Both the position numbers and the translations under genes were made by a program. The notes below the pieces were generated by a model. The model did no database searches. It had not been told where the DNA came from and saw nothing but the letters and a program-made list of their open reading frames with translations. A stretch of DNA of 64,000 bases, taken from Longimicrobium terrae. GTDB taxonomy: Bacteria; Gemmatimonadota; Gemmatimonadetes; Longimicrobiales; Longimicrobiaceae. The stretch lies in NCBI RefSeq assembly GCF_014202995.1, contig NZ_JACHIA010000014.1, positions 97,837-161,836 on the forward strand, given 5' to 3'. Below are positions 35,383 to 53,397 of this stretch, piece by piece. Position 1 is the first letter of the stretch. Every line of letters begins with the position of its first letter.

Positions 35383-37845
35383 ATGACTTTATCTCCATCG
35401 CTGGTACCGACCATTCCGTTTTCCGACCCCGTCCTGATCGTCGCGCTGGCGACGGTGATCTTTCTGGTGGTCCCCCTGCTGTTCGAAAAACTCCGCGTTC
35501 CCGGAATCATCGGCCTCATCGTCGCGGGCGCGGCGGTGGGGCCGCACGGTTTCGGGCTGCTCCTGCGCGATCCCACCATCATTCTGCTGGGCACCGTGGG
35601 CCTGCTGTACCTGATGCTGATGGTGGGGCTGGAACTGGACCTGAACGAGTTCAACCGCTACCGCAACCGCAGCATCGTCTTCGGCGCGCTGTCGTTCGCC
35701 ATCCCCGCCGCGGCGGGCCTGGCCGTCGGACTGGGGCTGGGCTACTCCCTGCTGTCCGCGCTGCTGGTGGCGTCCGCCTTCGCGTCGCACACGCTGCTGG
35801 CGTTTCCCATCGCCAGCCGGCTGGGGATCGTGCGCAACGAGGCGGTGACGACGGCGCTGGGCGGAACGATCCTCACCGACATCATGGCGCTGCTGCTGCT
35901 GGCGGTGGTCGCCAACTCGGCGGAAAGCGGGATGAGCCTGGGATTCTGGGTGCGGCTCGCGGTGCCGTTCATCATCTACGTGGCCGTGGTGCTGTGGGCG
36001 CTGCCGCGGCTGGGGCGCTGGTTCTTTCGCCGCGTGGGGGAGGGCGGGGCGGAGTTCGTGTTCGTGCTCGCGTCGCTGTTCACCGTGTCGTACCTGGCGC
36101 ATTCCGCGGGGGTGGAGCCCATCATCGGCGCACTTCTCACGGGCTTGGCGCTGAACCGGCTGATCCCGGCGCAGGGCGCGCTGATGAACCGCATCCACTT
36201 CGTGGGCAACGCCGTCTTCATCCCCTTTTTTCTGCTCTCCGTGGGGATGCTGGTGAACGTGCGCGCGCTCACGACGGCAAAGGCGTGGACCATCGCCGTC
36301 GCGCTCACGGCGGGGGTCGTCGTTTCCAAGTGGCTGGCCACGTGGATCGCGGCAAAGATCTTTGGCTACAGCGGCGACGAGGGGTGGACGATGTTCGGCC
36401 TGTCCGCGCCGCACGCGGCGGGAACGCTGGCCATCGTGCTGGTGGGCTTTGAGATCGGGTTGCTGGACGAGACGGAGGTCAACGGCGTGGTGCTGATGAT
36501 CCTGGTCACCTGCCTGGCCGGGCCGTGGGCGGTGGCGCGGTTCGGCGCGCGCGTGGCGGAACGGGAAAGGGCGCGGCCGTACGACGCGGACGCGGCGCCA
36601 CGGCGGATCCTCATCCCGCTCGCCAATCCCAAACGCGCGGAGGGGCTGATGGAGCTCGCGTTCGCCATCCGCGGCGGGGACAGCGACGAGCCGCTGCTGC
36701 CGCTGACGGTGGCGCCGGAGGAGGGGTACGCCACGGAGGCGTGGGTGGCGGAGGCGGAGCAGATGCTGAGCCACGCGGTGCACCTGGCCGCGTCCGCCGG
36801 GGTGCGCGCCGTGCCGGTGACGCGCGTTGACGGCAGCGTGGCGGACGGCATCGTGCGCGGCATCGCGGAAACGCGCAGCACCACGGTCGTGATCGGCTGG
36901 GACGGACGGCGCAGCGGCGCGTTCGCCATCTTCGGCACCGTGCTGGACCGGCTGCTGGAGCAGACGCGGCAGATGATGGTGGTGGCGCGCCTCAGTCATC
37001 CGCTCAAGCTCACGTCCCGGCTGACGGTGATCGTACCGCCGGGGTTGGAGCGGCACCCCGGGCTGGCGGAGGCGCTGGGCGTGGTGCACCGCATTGCATC
37101 CGACGTGGGGGGCTCGCTCTCCCTGCTGACGGTGCAGGCCGCGCCCGAACCGCTGGTGGAGGCGCAGCGCGCGGCGCGTCCCGCGATGTCCGCGGAGTGG
37201 CGGGTGGCGGATGACTGGCCGTCGCTGCTCGCGTCCCTGCGCGAATCGACGCGGGCGGATGACCTGACGGTGCTGGTGAGCGCGCGGCGGGGCGGGCCTG
37301 CGTGGCATCCGCGGCTGCGGCATCTGCCGGAGCAGGTGGCGGAAAGTGTATCGGCGGACTTTGTGGCGCTGTATCCGCCGGACGCCGTGCCCACCGCGGA
37401 CGCGCCCGGAGCCGCGGTGAACGCGCTCGCGCCGGACCGCGTGGTGGATCTGGAGACGGCGGACTACACGCAGGCTTACGCGCGCATGCTGGCCTCCGTG
37501 CTGGAGCCCGCGGACGCGCGCGAGCTTGCGGGCACCCTGGTGGACGCCGAGCGCCGCATGACGACGGAGATCCGCCCCGGCATCGCGCTGCCGCACGCGC
37601 GCATCGGGGGGCTGCCGCAGCCGCGCGTGGTGCTGGGCGTGAGCCGGGCGGGAATCCGGCTGCCGCGCGCCGCCCATCCCGTGCGGCTGTTCGTGCTGCT
37701 GCTGAGCCCGGAAGACCACCCGGAGCAGCACCTGCGCGCGCTGGCCGGGATCGCGCAGGTGATTGCGGATCCCGCGGTTACGGCGGAACTGCTGGAGCGC
37801 TACGCCCCCGCGCACCCGCTGGACTGGCTGCGCGTGGCGGATTGA
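35383..37845 (+). CDS. CPA2 cation:proton antiporter fused to Usp-like and PTS-EIIA-like domains
   Basis: An 820-residue three-part protein. Residues 1-395 are a CPA2 antiporter (MLMVGLELDLNEFNRYRNRS; PHAAGTLAIVLVGFEIGL). Residues 400-650 carry two universal-stress-like units (RRILIPLANPKRAEGLMELA; TTVVIGWDGRRSGAF). Residues 665-820 match PTS IIA(Fru/Ntr) domains, with the phosphorylatable His near residue 737 in GIALPHARIGGLPQPRVVLG. This suggests that Na+ or K+/H+ exchange is tuned by nucleotide and by phosphotransfer state. No other PTS genes are in the window. The ATG at 35383 fits the first membrane helix best. Confidence 0.88.
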   Translation: MTLSPSLVPTIPFSDPVLIVALATVIFLVVPLLFEKLRVPGIIGLIVAGAAVGPHGFGLLLRDPTIILLGTVGLLYLMLMVGLELDLNEFNRYRNRSIVFGALSFAIPAAAGLAVGLGLGYSLLSALLVASAFASHTLLAFPIASRLGIVRNEAVTTALGGTILTDIMALLLLAVVANSAESGMSLGFWVRLAVPFIIYVAVVLWALPRLGRWFFRRVGEGGAEFVFVLASLFTVSYLAHSAGVEPIIGALLTGLALNRLIPAQGALMNRIHFVGNAVFIPFFLLSVGMLVNVRALTTAKAWTIAVALTAGVVVSKWLATWIAAKIFGYSGDEGWTMFGLSAPHAAGTLAIVLVGFEIGLLDETEVNGVVLMILVTCLAGPWAVARFGARVAERERARPYDADAAPRRILIPLANPKRAEGLMELAFAIRGGDSDEPLLPLTVAPEEGYATEAWVAEAEQMLSHAVHLAASAGVRAVPVTRVDGSVADGIVRGIAETRSTTVVIGWDGRRSGAFAIFGTVLDRLLEQTRQMMVVARLSHPLKLTSRLTVIVPPGLERHPGLAEALGVVHRIASDVGGSLSLLTVQAAPEPLVEAQRAARPAMSAEWRVADDWPSLLASLRESTRADDLTVLVSARRGGPAWHPRLRHLPEQVAESVSADFVALYPPDAVPTADAPGAAVNALAPDRVVDLETADYTQAYARMLASVLEPADARELAGTLVDAERRMTTEIRPGIALPHARIGGLPQPRVVLGVSRAGIRLPRAAHPVRLFVLLLSPEDHPEQHLRALAGIAQVIADPAVTAELLERYAPAHPLDWLRVAD

Positions 37846-37855
37846 AGAAACTGCC

Positions 37856-37895
37856 CTCACGCGGAGGTCGCGGGAATCGCGGGGGTCGCGGGGAG
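37856..37895. repeat. GCGGAGGTCGCGG-type near-tandem repeat
   Basis: CACGCGGAGGTCGCGG followed by two further variants (GAATCGCGG, GGGTCGCGG) directly after the antiporter stop. The same sequence type recurs at 43600, 55213, 55377 and 62712, sometimes inverted. Confidence 0.6.
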
Positions 37896-37983
37896 AACCG
37901 ACGGGATTAGGTGGAGCTTCTTTGCCCGCCCCGCCTTCCCGCCGGCCTGGCCTGGGCTGCGCTCGATAGGGGACATAAAGTTC

Positions 37984-38012
37984 TTGGACGTGGCTCTGCT
38001 CCGTATTACTCT
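37984..38012 (+). promoter_or_regulatory. Sigma-70-type promoter of the lipoprotein gene
   Basis: TTGGAC (37984) and TACTCT (38007) with a 17-base spacer, 39 bases before a start codon preceded by GGAGG. Confidence 0.6.
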
Positions 38013-38051
38013 GTCCAGAGACGGTGGACGAGACATCGTGACGGAGGCCGG

Positions 38052-39611
38052 ATGAGAGCTGGCATTGTGCTCGCCGCGATCGGGATGCTCGCCGCAGCGT
38101 GCAGTGATCTGCCGAGTGCGGGACGGATTGAACCGGGCGCGACAGGGCCGGGGTTCGCGCGCTCGCTCCGGGCACTGCAGAACCTCGGGCCGGGATGGAG
38201 CACCAGCCCGGGTGAGCCACATGCCTGTCTTGCCAGCGTGGAGAATCCCAAGGGAAGCATCCCTTATCTTTACAGCCGGTTCGCGCTGCGGCTCGATCCC
38301 GGATTGCGGGCACGCGAAGGCGAAGTCACGGCATTCCGGTTTGTCTCCCGCGCCCGTGACGGCAGGATCAGGGCAGTCATCAATTGCATCATTCCCGCGA
38401 CCGCCCGGGCCAGGGTCGAGGTCGCGCGCCAGCTGCGGATCCCGCTGCCGGACTCGGGCTCAGGCGTGACGGTCATGGGCTGCGTGATCGACAACTCGTT
38501 CGGCAATCCGTGTGTGCTGGACCCCGTCGTCGTCGTGGCGGTGGATGAGGAGGAGCCGCCTTGCGACTACGCACCGGTCTGCAATCCGGACCACAGCGGC
38601 TCTCCTTCCAGCGGCACCGGAGGTACGGGGGGATGCGCGAACTGCGGCCCGGCCGTCCCGCGGGTGCAGTGCCCATCCGTGCAGCGGGGCCAGCGGGTTC
38701 GCTGCCTGGTGAGCGCGGCGGGCGATCTGGACGTGATCTCGTGGACGTTCACCGATGGTACCAGCACGGTGGCGAGCCCGGGCGGGAACACCGAGTGGTC
38801 CGGCCCGGTGGTGGCGAGCGGGGATGTGACCGTCCGCATGCGGGACGGTACCGTGCTGGTGGGGACGTTGACCGTCCAGGACCGTGGCTGGACGTGGGCA
38901 ACCCGTGCCGTCTCCGAGTACAGGGACGGCACGGGCGTGCAGTGCCTCAACTACACGCCGACCTTCAATTCAATCGAGGGCCTCAACCTGCCGCTCGGTG
39001 CCACCGATTGCTCTTCGACGCGCCGGCAGATTCAGCCGGACTCGTACGATGGAGGCGACGGTTTCATCGCGTCGACGGTTCCGGGCGGACCGAACCGGGG
39101 AATGCATTACGTGAGCAGCGCATCGCTCTCCCTGCGCCGCGAGTCCACGTACAACCTGGGCGTGTTTCCCTCGGCGCCCCGCGTTCCCCTCATTCAGACC
39201 TCGCTATATCCGCATCAGACGCTGTGCGGAAGAGCCACGGCGAACTGGTACGAGTTCAACACCTGCATGCATGCCGACGCGGACGGCTACATCGCGGGAT
39301 TGCGCGCGCACGAGGGCCGCGGGTCCCACGGGAACAACGGCCACTTTTCCGCCGCCTGGAACGCCGTCGCCGATCCGGCAAACGACCCGATGATCCTCTT
39401 TGATCGGATTGTTGGAACGAACACGATCTCGCTCAATGAATTCATCAGCGAGGTGCGTCGGGAGTTCTACCGGGTCGCGGCAACTGCGGATCGGGCAACT
39501 CGGGACATCGCAGATGGCGGCAGCATTGTTACCGGCAACTGGTCGGGGCAGACCTGGCGTTGGCTCCCTGCCGAAGGCCGGTTCGTCCTGTCGGGACCTC
39601 ACACAATCTGA
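38052..39611 (+). CDS. Hypothetical Cys-rich lipoprotein
   Basis: A 519-residue protein with a lipobox signal (LAAIGMLAAAC). The first third is strand-rich with several Cys. A Gly/Ser-rich linker with clustered Cys (DYAPVCNPDHSGS, GGCANCGP) leads to an Ig-like segment (VQCPSVQRGQRVRC, then DVISWTFTDG) typical of polycystic-kidney-disease-like folds. The last 200 residues contain HEGRGSHGNNGHFSAAW, a His-rich stretch that might be an active site of unknown type. I do not recognise a family. It has its own promoter and a good ribosome binding site, and leads a run with two paralogous secreted proteins. Confidence 0.75.
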   Translation: MRAGIVLAAIGMLAAACSDLPSAGRIEPGATGPGFARSLRALQNLGPGWSTSPGEPHACLASVENPKGSIPYLYSRFALRLDPGLRAREGEVTAFRFVSRARDGRIRAVINCIIPATARARVEVARQLRIPLPDSGSGVTVMGCVIDNSFGNPCVLDPVVVVAVDEEEPPCDYAPVCNPDHSGSPSSGTGGTGGCANCGPAVPRVQCPSVQRGQRVRCLVSAAGDLDVISWTFTDGTSTVASPGGNTEWSGPVVASGDVTVRMRDGTVLVGTLTVQDRGWTWATRAVSEYRDGTGVQCLNYTPTFNSIEGLNLPLGATDCSSTRRQIQPDSYDGGDGFIASTVPGGPNRGMHYVSSASLSLRRESTYNLGVFPSAPRVPLIQTSLYPHQTLCGRATANWYEFNTCMHADADGYIAGLRAHEGRGSHGNNGHFSAAWNAVADPANDPMILFDRIVGTNTISLNEFISEVRREFYRVAATADRATRDIADGGSIVTGNWSGQTWRWLPAEGRFVLSGPHTI

Positions 39612-39617
39612 GACCTG

Positions 39618-40304
39618 ATGCGCATATCCTCCATCATGATCCGTCTCATTCTCCTGTCGGTGCTCTGCGGCGCATGCATCCGCGCACCCTTGGCCGCGCA
39701 GCGTTCAGGTCGCAGCAGTTCCGTCGACAGCATCCTTTCTGCTTTTGAGCGAGATGCGCGGGAGCGAGTAATCCCCAGCCGGGCACGAAGCGAGTTGATG
39801 CAGATGCTGCGGCTGTCATCGTCGCCCGCGCACCGCGATTCGATTCTGAACGGTCTGCAGCGGCTTGCGCTTGAAAGCGAGGACATGAACGTTCAGCTCT
39901 ATGCGACCAGCTATTTGGGCGATGCAGGAGGTATGATTGCAGGTAGTTCCGTCGTGGCACAACTTCGCCACATCTACCAGTTGCGACCGCTGGTCCGATT
40001 GACAGTTTTGGACAAGATGCCCCTTCAGCAGGAGCGTGCCGCCGCAGCCGCGTTCTTGCGGACCGTCGCGGCTGAGCCGGACCCGAACGGGCCGGACCCG
40101 GTGCACGGATACTTCTCGAACGGCGATCTACGCATACAGGCACTGGCTCGCCTGTCCGAGATGGGAGAGGATGGTGCGGCGGCGCTGCGTGCCATGCACC
40201 GGAGCGGCGAAGCGCGAAGTCCGCAGGCGAAGATCCTCCTGGACGACATGGCCCGGCGCGGGTTCCCCGTTCGCGATCTGCGCCGTGCCTTATCCCAGCA
40301 GTAG
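39618..40304 (+). CDS. Secreted helical-repeat protein, first of a tandem pair
   Basis: A 228-residue protein with a signal peptide (LILLSVLCGACIRAPLAAQ). The mature part is helical with HEAT-like spacing (DSILNGLQRLALESEDMNVQ, then QALARLSEMGEDGAAALRAM), suggesting a protein-binding scaffold. It begins 6 bases after the lipoprotein gene and is closely related to the next gene product, so the pair arose by tandem duplication. The C-terminal 80 residues are almost identical between the two. Function unknown. Confidence 0.78.
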   Translation: MRISSIMIRLILLSVLCGACIRAPLAAQRSGRSSSVDSILSAFERDARERVIPSRARSELMQMLRLSSSPAHRDSILNGLQRLALESEDMNVQLYATSYLGDAGGMIAGSSVVAQLRHIYQLRPLVRLTVLDKMPLQQERAAAAAFLRTVAAEPDPNGPDPVHGYFSNGDLRIQALARLSEMGEDGAAALRAMHRSGEARSPQAKILLDDMARRGFPVRDLRRALSQQ

Positions 40305-40356
40305 CGTCAATCGACGGGCGACGAGGTTCTCGCCCACTTGCTGTGTCCGGGACAGG

Positions 40357-41052
40357 ATGCACACCACATCCGAAGTTCTCCGTTTCGTTCTCGCGCTGGC
40401 GCTCTGCTGTGCCTACGTCCCTGCTCCTCTGACCGCGCAAGTAAGGCCCAGTCCCGCAGTGTCCGTCGACAGCACCCTTTCGGTCTTCAAGCGCGATGCG
40501 CGTCAGCGGGTTCTGGTGAGCCGGGGCGCGGATCTGGTGATGGGAATTCTGCAGAGGCCGGCTGCACCGGCGCGCCGGGATTCGCTGCTGAACGGGCTGC
40601 AGCGGCTGGCACTGGAGAGCGATGATCCAAACGTTCGGCTGGACGCGACGAACTACTTCGGGACCGCGGGCAGCTGGCGTCAGCGGATTTCGATTGTGGA
40701 GGGGCTTCGGCGCATCTACCAGTCGCGTGATTCTTTGCGTCTCCGGTCCATGGTTCTGGACAAGATGCCGCAGCAGGCAGACCGAGCCGCCGCGGTGGGG
40801 TTTCTACGATCGGTAGCCGCCGAGCCGGACCTGAACGGGACCGATCCCATACATGGTCTGTTCACGAACGGGGACCGGCGCACGCAGGCGCTCGCCCGCC
40901 TGTCTGAAATGGGAGAGGACGGCGCCGCGGCACTGCGGGCCATGCACCGGAGCGGGGAAGCCAAGAGTCCGCAGGCGAAGATCATCCTGAACGACATGGC
41001 CCGGCGCGGGTTCCCCGTCCGCGACCTGCGGCGCGCCCTGTCCCAGCAGTAG
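40357..41052 (+). CDS. Secreted helical-repeat protein, second of a tandem pair
   Basis: A 231-residue paralog of the preceding protein: signal peptide (FVLALALCCAYVPAPLTAQ), the shared RDSLLNGLQRLALESDD segment, and the same end (FPVRDLRRALSQQ). The signal peptides and the middle differ most, while the last third is conserved even at the nucleotide level, which hints at recent duplication or gene conversion. A strong terminator follows. Confidence 0.78.
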   Translation: MHTTSEVLRFVLALALCCAYVPAPLTAQVRPSPAVSVDSTLSVFKRDARQRVLVSRGADLVMGILQRPAAPARRDSLLNGLQRLALESDDPNVRLDATNYFGTAGSWRQRISIVEGLRRIYQSRDSLRLRSMVLDKMPQQADRAAAVGFLRSVAAEPDLNGTDPIHGLFTNGDRRTQALARLSEMGEDGAAALRAMHRSGEAKSPQAKIILNDMARRGFPVRDLRRALSQQ

Positions 41053-41072
41053 CGCGCGAGTCCGCGATCCAA

Positions 41073-41110
41073 CCGCTCTCCCGGCCAGCGCCGGGAGAGC
41101 GGTCTTTCTT
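41073..41110 (+). terminator. Rho-independent terminator
   Basis: CCGCTCTCCCGGC pairs with GCCGGGAGAGCGG (13 pairs, loop CAGC), followed by TCTTTCTTTG. It ends the lipoprotein and paralog-pair transcript. Confidence 0.88.
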
Positions 41111-41258
41111 TGTGACGGGAGCAAGCGCAGCTTGGGAGAGCTTTCGCGGAGGCCGCTGCATGCGATCGAAAGAGACGCGGCAGAGGTCTTGCTCCGGGTC
41201 AATGTATCGAATCTGTCACACGCGCGTCACGTGCGGCGCGCCTGCTCTCTTAGCTGTC

Positions 41259-42095
41259 ATGCGTCTTGTCGTTCTGTTCTCCGCGGCTGTGATGGCCGCG
41301 GCGCCCGCGCGCGCCCAGTCGCTGGTCGCGCCGCCGCCCGCCCCCGAGCGCCAGCGCGGCGATTCCATCCGCTCCGAGCACCTGTTCACCCGGCGCGACG
41401 CGTACGTAGCGGGCGGGTTTCTGGCCGGCGCCGCGCTGCTGGCCCCGCTGGACAGGGAGGTGGACGATGCCCTGCAGGAGCCCGCGTACCAGAGCCGCAA
41501 GGCGCTCAGCGGCACCGCCAGCGTGTTCCGCCTGCTGGGCATTCCCGGCGCGCCGCTGCTGTCCGTGGGCACCTATGCCACCGGCCGCCTGCTGCACCGG
41601 CCCGGCCTGGCGGATGCGGGCCTGCACGTGACCGAGGCCATCGTCATGGCCAACGTGGTGACGGGCGTGACCAAGAACCTGGTGGGCCGCGCGCGCCCGG
41701 CCATTTCGCCGGACGATCCGTACGGCGTGGAGTTCCTGGGCGGCTTCAAGGACGACGAGCACCGGTCGTTTCCGTCCGGCCATACCTCCACCGCCTTTGC
41801 CGCCGCATCCGCGGCGAGCGCGGAGCTGGCGCACTGGGCGCCGGAGTACCGCGTTCCCGGCGCGGTGGTGCTGTACAGCGCGGCGACGCTCGTGGGCGTT
41901 TCGCGGATGTACAACCAGCGCCACTGGGCCACGGACGTGGTGACGGGCGCCGCCATCGGCACGTTCAGCGGCTGGAAGATCGTGCACTTCAATCACCAGA
42001 ACCCCGGCAACCGCATCGACCGGCTGCTGCTTTCCACCACGCCCATTCCCACCGGGGACGGCGGGGTGGCGCTGGTGTGGACCATCCGGCGGTAG
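41259..42095 (+). CDS. PAP2-family phosphatase, exported
   Basis: A 278-residue protein with a signal peptide (LFSAAVMAAAPARAQ). The three PAP2 phosphatase motifs are present: KNLVGRARP, PSGHTSTAF and SRMYNQRHWATDVVTG, supplying the catalytic His pair and Asp. Hydrophobic stretches around them point to a membrane-associated enzyme facing the periplasm. It removes phosphate from lipid phosphates such as phosphatidic acid or undecaprenyl pyrophosphate; the exact substrate is not predictable. The start is placed at the signal peptide, since the upstream open frame looks non-coding. Confidence 0.88.
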   Translation: MRLVVLFSAAVMAAAPARAQSLVAPPPAPERQRGDSIRSEHLFTRRDAYVAGGFLAGAALLAPLDREVDDALQEPAYQSRKALSGTASVFRLLGIPGAPLLSVGTYATGRLLHRPGLADAGLHVTEAIVMANVVTGVTKNLVGRARPAISPDDPYGVEFLGGFKDDEHRSFPSGHTSTAFAAASAASAELAHWAPEYRVPGAVVLYSAATLVGVSRMYNQRHWATDVVTGAAIGTFSGWKIVHFNHQNPGNRIDRLLLSTTPIPTGDGGVALVWTIRR

Positions 42096-42159
42096 GCGGG
42101 GCGCAACTCGTGCACAGGCGGGGTTGATCCGCAGCACCCACTCGCTCCGCAGACACGCC

Positions 42160-43416
42160 ATGCCGTCCCATCCGCCGCGCGACCAGGATTCCGCCCCCGA
42201 GAGCGCCGGCCCGCCCGCGCCGGGGCCCGGCTCCGTACTGACGCCGGACGTCGACCCCGCGGCTACCAGCACGCCCGCCGCGGCCGACGCCCAGCAGCCG
42301 GACCTGGGCGCCACGGGGCACGCCATCGAAAGCCACTTCAACCACTCCGTCAGCATCACCGTGCTGGCGGTGCTGGCCGTGCTCTACACGCTGTACTTCG
42401 CGCGGTCGTTTCTGCTTCCGATCGTCATCGCCTTTCTGCTCAGCTTTCTGTTCAGCCCGCTGGTGCGAGCGATGGCGAGGATGCGCATCCGTCCGCCGGC
42501 GGGCGCGGGAATCGTAATCCTGGGCTTGCTCGCGACGGTCAGCTTTGCGGGGTACGAGCTGTCGTATCCCGTGCAGAGCTGGGCCGCCAGCGCGCCGCAG
42601 ACGCTGCAGACCGCGCAGCACAAGATGAAGGATCTGCTGAAGCCGCTGGAGCGGGCCAGCAAGACGGCGGAGCAGGTGCAGAACGCGGCGGGCGGCGTGG
42701 CGGGCGGGGGCGCGGCGCGGACGCCGGAGGTGGTGGTGCGGGGCGAAAGCATCATCTCACGGATCTTCGGAACCACGCAGCGCTTTGTGACGGCGGCGCT
42801 GGAAACCCTGATCCTGCTGTACTTTCTGCTTGCCGCGGGCGACCTGTTCCTGCAGAAGCTGATCAAGGTGCTGCCCACGCGCAGCGACAAGCGCAAGGCG
42901 GTGGAGATCGCGCGCAAGACAGAGGCGTCCATCAGCACGTACCTGCTGACGACGGCCGCGGTCAACATCACGGAAGGCGCCGTCGTGGCGCTGACGATGT
43001 GGATTCTGGGGATGCCCAGCCCGCTGCTGTGGGGGGCGATGGTGGCGCTTCTGGAGTTCGTCCCCTACCTGGGCGCGCTGACGATGACCGTCGTGCTGTC
43101 GATCGCGGCGCTCACGGTATACGACACCGTGGGGCAGGCGATGCTGGTGCCGGGCGCGTTTCTGGTGATCAACATCATCCAGGGCAACTTCGTAAGCCCC
43201 ATGCTGATGGGGCACAAGCTGGCGCTGAATCCGGTTGCGCTGCTGGTGGGGCTGACCTTTTGGTTCTGGATCTGGGGGATTCCGGGCGCCTTTCTGGCGG
43301 TTCCGCTGATGGCGACGTTCAAGATCCTGTGCGACCACATCGAATCCCTTGCCGCCATCGGCGAGTTCCTGGGGATGCGTGACGAAAACGAGCGCCGCGC
43401 CGCCGTCCGCTCCTGA
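42160..43416 (+). CDS. AI-2E-family transporter (PF01594 type)
   Basis: A 418-residue membrane protein. A Pro/Ala-rich cytoplasmic N-terminus of about 65 residues precedes paired helices (LYFARSFLLPIVIAFLLSFL), a helical periplasmic-type domain, and the conserved second half (LLWGAMVALLEFVPYLGALT, FVSPMLMGHKLALNPVALLV, GIPGAFLAVPLMATFKILCD). The family includes Na+/H+ antiporters and the exporter once linked to autoinducer-2; the substrate here is not known. Confidence 0.88.
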   Translation: MPSHPPRDQDSAPESAGPPAPGPGSVLTPDVDPAATSTPAAADAQQPDLGATGHAIESHFNHSVSITVLAVLAVLYTLYFARSFLLPIVIAFLLSFLFSPLVRAMARMRIRPPAGAGIVILGLLATVSFAGYELSYPVQSWAASAPQTLQTAQHKMKDLLKPLERASKTAEQVQNAAGGVAGGGAARTPEVVVRGESIISRIFGTTQRFVTAALETLILLYFLLAAGDLFLQKLIKVLPTRSDKRKAVEIARKTEASISTYLLTTAAVNITEGAVVALTMWILGMPSPLLWGAMVALLEFVPYLGALTMTVVLSIAALTVYDTVGQAMLVPGAFLVINIIQGNFVSPMLMGHKLALNPVALLVGLTFWFWIWGIPGAFLAVPLMATFKILCDHIESLAAIGEFLGMRDENERRAAVRS

Positions 43417-44090
43417 TCCATCCTTCCCGTGCCGCTGATCCACAGAAACGGATCGCGCCACGTGGGGATGATGGGTGCGGGGGAAGAGGCGGCTCGATGC
43501 GCGGACCTCCGTCCGGCGGTTGAAACCGCGCCTCGAAAAACACAAAGTCCGCCTGCGCGGACTGCGCCGCCGGCTCCGAGCCAGCCGCATGCGCCGCAGT
43601 CCCCGCGACCTCCGCGACCCCCGCGGCCTCCGCGTGAGATGCCGTTTCAGCCTCTCACGCGCGCAGACGCCCGGGACGGACACCGCGTCGCGTCCGCCAT
43701 CCCCATGCAGTTCCCCCGCGAACCTCCGCCACCGCCGCGTCCTCCGCGTCCTCCGCGCGAAGGCAGTTGCCGGACCCTCCAGCCATCTGCCACTCGCCAC
43801 CGCCGCCAGAAACTCGGAATCCGCAACGGGATATGGCGCATCGCCCGCGTCCCGCCCGGCCGCTTGCTCTTTGCGTAACTCCGCCCCATGTTCCCAGCCA
43901 GCCCGCGGCCGCCCGATGGCCACGCGGGCGTGCAGGGTCCTTGTGACGCAGTACAAACATTTGATTTGCAATCTGCCCGGCCGCTCACGCGCGCCTGGCC
44001 AGACCGCGGCAGTATTTGCCGGCGGCGCCCCGAGGGGTGCACGCCGGCTCCCGGCATTCCGTCCTGATCCGCCTCGCAGGAGCTGAGCCC
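43417..44090. other. Gene-free interval packed with dispersed repeats
   Basis: It contains a fragment of the composite repeat (43512-43565), inverted GCGGAGG-type copies (43600-43640 and 43721-43770), and then an AT-richer patch (ACAAACATTTGATTTGCAAT, 43957) about 130 bases before the giant kinase, where its promoter may lie. No gene was recognised. Confidence 0.5.
43512..43565. repeat. Fragment of the composite dispersed repeat
   Basis: Begins CCGGCGGTTGAAACCGC and continues through GTCCGCCTGCGCGGAC. It matches the middle of the longer copies at 57047-57351 and 63643-63904 almost base for base. Confidence 0.75.
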
Positions 44091-51716
<7,626 letters not shown>

Positions 51717-51727
51717 ACAGGGGAAAG

Positions 51728-51812
51728 TACCAAGTGCCCAGTGCCCAGTGCCAAGTACTGGAGACCGGGCACTGGGCACTTGGTACTGGGCACTTGATAC
51801 TGGGCACTTGGG
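51728..51812. repeat. AGTGCCCAGTGCC-type palindromic repeat cluster
   Basis: Five or more copies of AAGTGCCCAGT-like words face inverted copies (ACTGGGCACTTGG) around a centre at about 51763. The cluster can form a long imperfect hairpin directly after the giant kinase stop and before cheR. It may weaken read-through or stabilise the upstream message. Confidence 0.7.
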
Positions 51813-51931
51813 ACTGAGGTGTTCAGCGTGCGGGGGCGGAAACCCGCTCTCGCACGCGGCTTGCCTCTGTCGGGGAGCACGGTCCGCGCGACTCGCGCGC
51901 GGCAACGAAGGAAGTCCCGAAGCGAAGGTCC

Positions 51932-52791
<860 letters not shown>

Positions 52792-52795
<4 letters not shown>

Positions 52796-53397
52796 GCGGC
52801 GAGTCCGAGGCCGGGTACCGCATGGTGGTGGTGGGGGCCTCCGCGGGGGGGCTGTACGCGCTGCGCACGCTGATCGCCGGGCTTCCCGCGGACTTCGACA
52901 TGCCCGTGGTGGTGGTGCAGCACCGCGCCAAGGAGTCGGAGCTGCTGTGCGAACTGCTGCAGGAGTGCACGCCGCTGCCGGTGACGGAGGTGATGGACAA
53001 GCAGGAGATCGGGCCCGGCGTGTTCATCGGCCCGCCGGACTACCACCTGCTGGTGGATGACGGCTCCTTCGCGCTTTCCACGGATGACCCGGTGCGCTAC
53101 AGCCGGCCGTCCATCGACGTGATGTTTCAATCGGCCGCGGAAACGTATGGCATGGACACGGTGGGCGTGGTGCTCACGGGCGCCAACCAGGACGGCTCGG
53201 CCGGGCTGCGGCAGATCGCCGATGCCGGCGGCCACTGCGTGGTGCAGGACCCGGAGACGGCCGAAGTGCGGGTGATGCCGCGGTCCGCCCTCAAGGCGGT
53301 GCCGGATGCGTGCGTGCTGACGCTTGAGGAGATCGGGCCGCACCTGGCCGGCATCCGCGGCCGCCGCGTTCCCCCGTGCCCGCCGCGCGACGCATGA
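52792..53397 (+). CDS. CheB-type methylesterase domain protein (no receiver)
   Basis: A 201-residue CheB catalytic domain with the Ser-His-Asp set in VVVGASAGGLYAL, VVVVQHRAKES and TGANQDGSAGLRQIA. The receiver domain that normally regulates CheB is missing, so activity may be set by partner proteins such as the adjacent REC-containing kinases. It would remove methyl groups added by CheR or deamidate Gln. It starts at a GTG inside the cheR stop and overlaps the next gene by 4 bases. Confidence 0.9.

Noticed and set aside
35389..38313. 974-residue minus-strand frame opposite the antiporter gene
   Set aside because: Typical GC-rich antisense shadow, rich in Arg, His and Gln; the plus strand holds three recognised domains.
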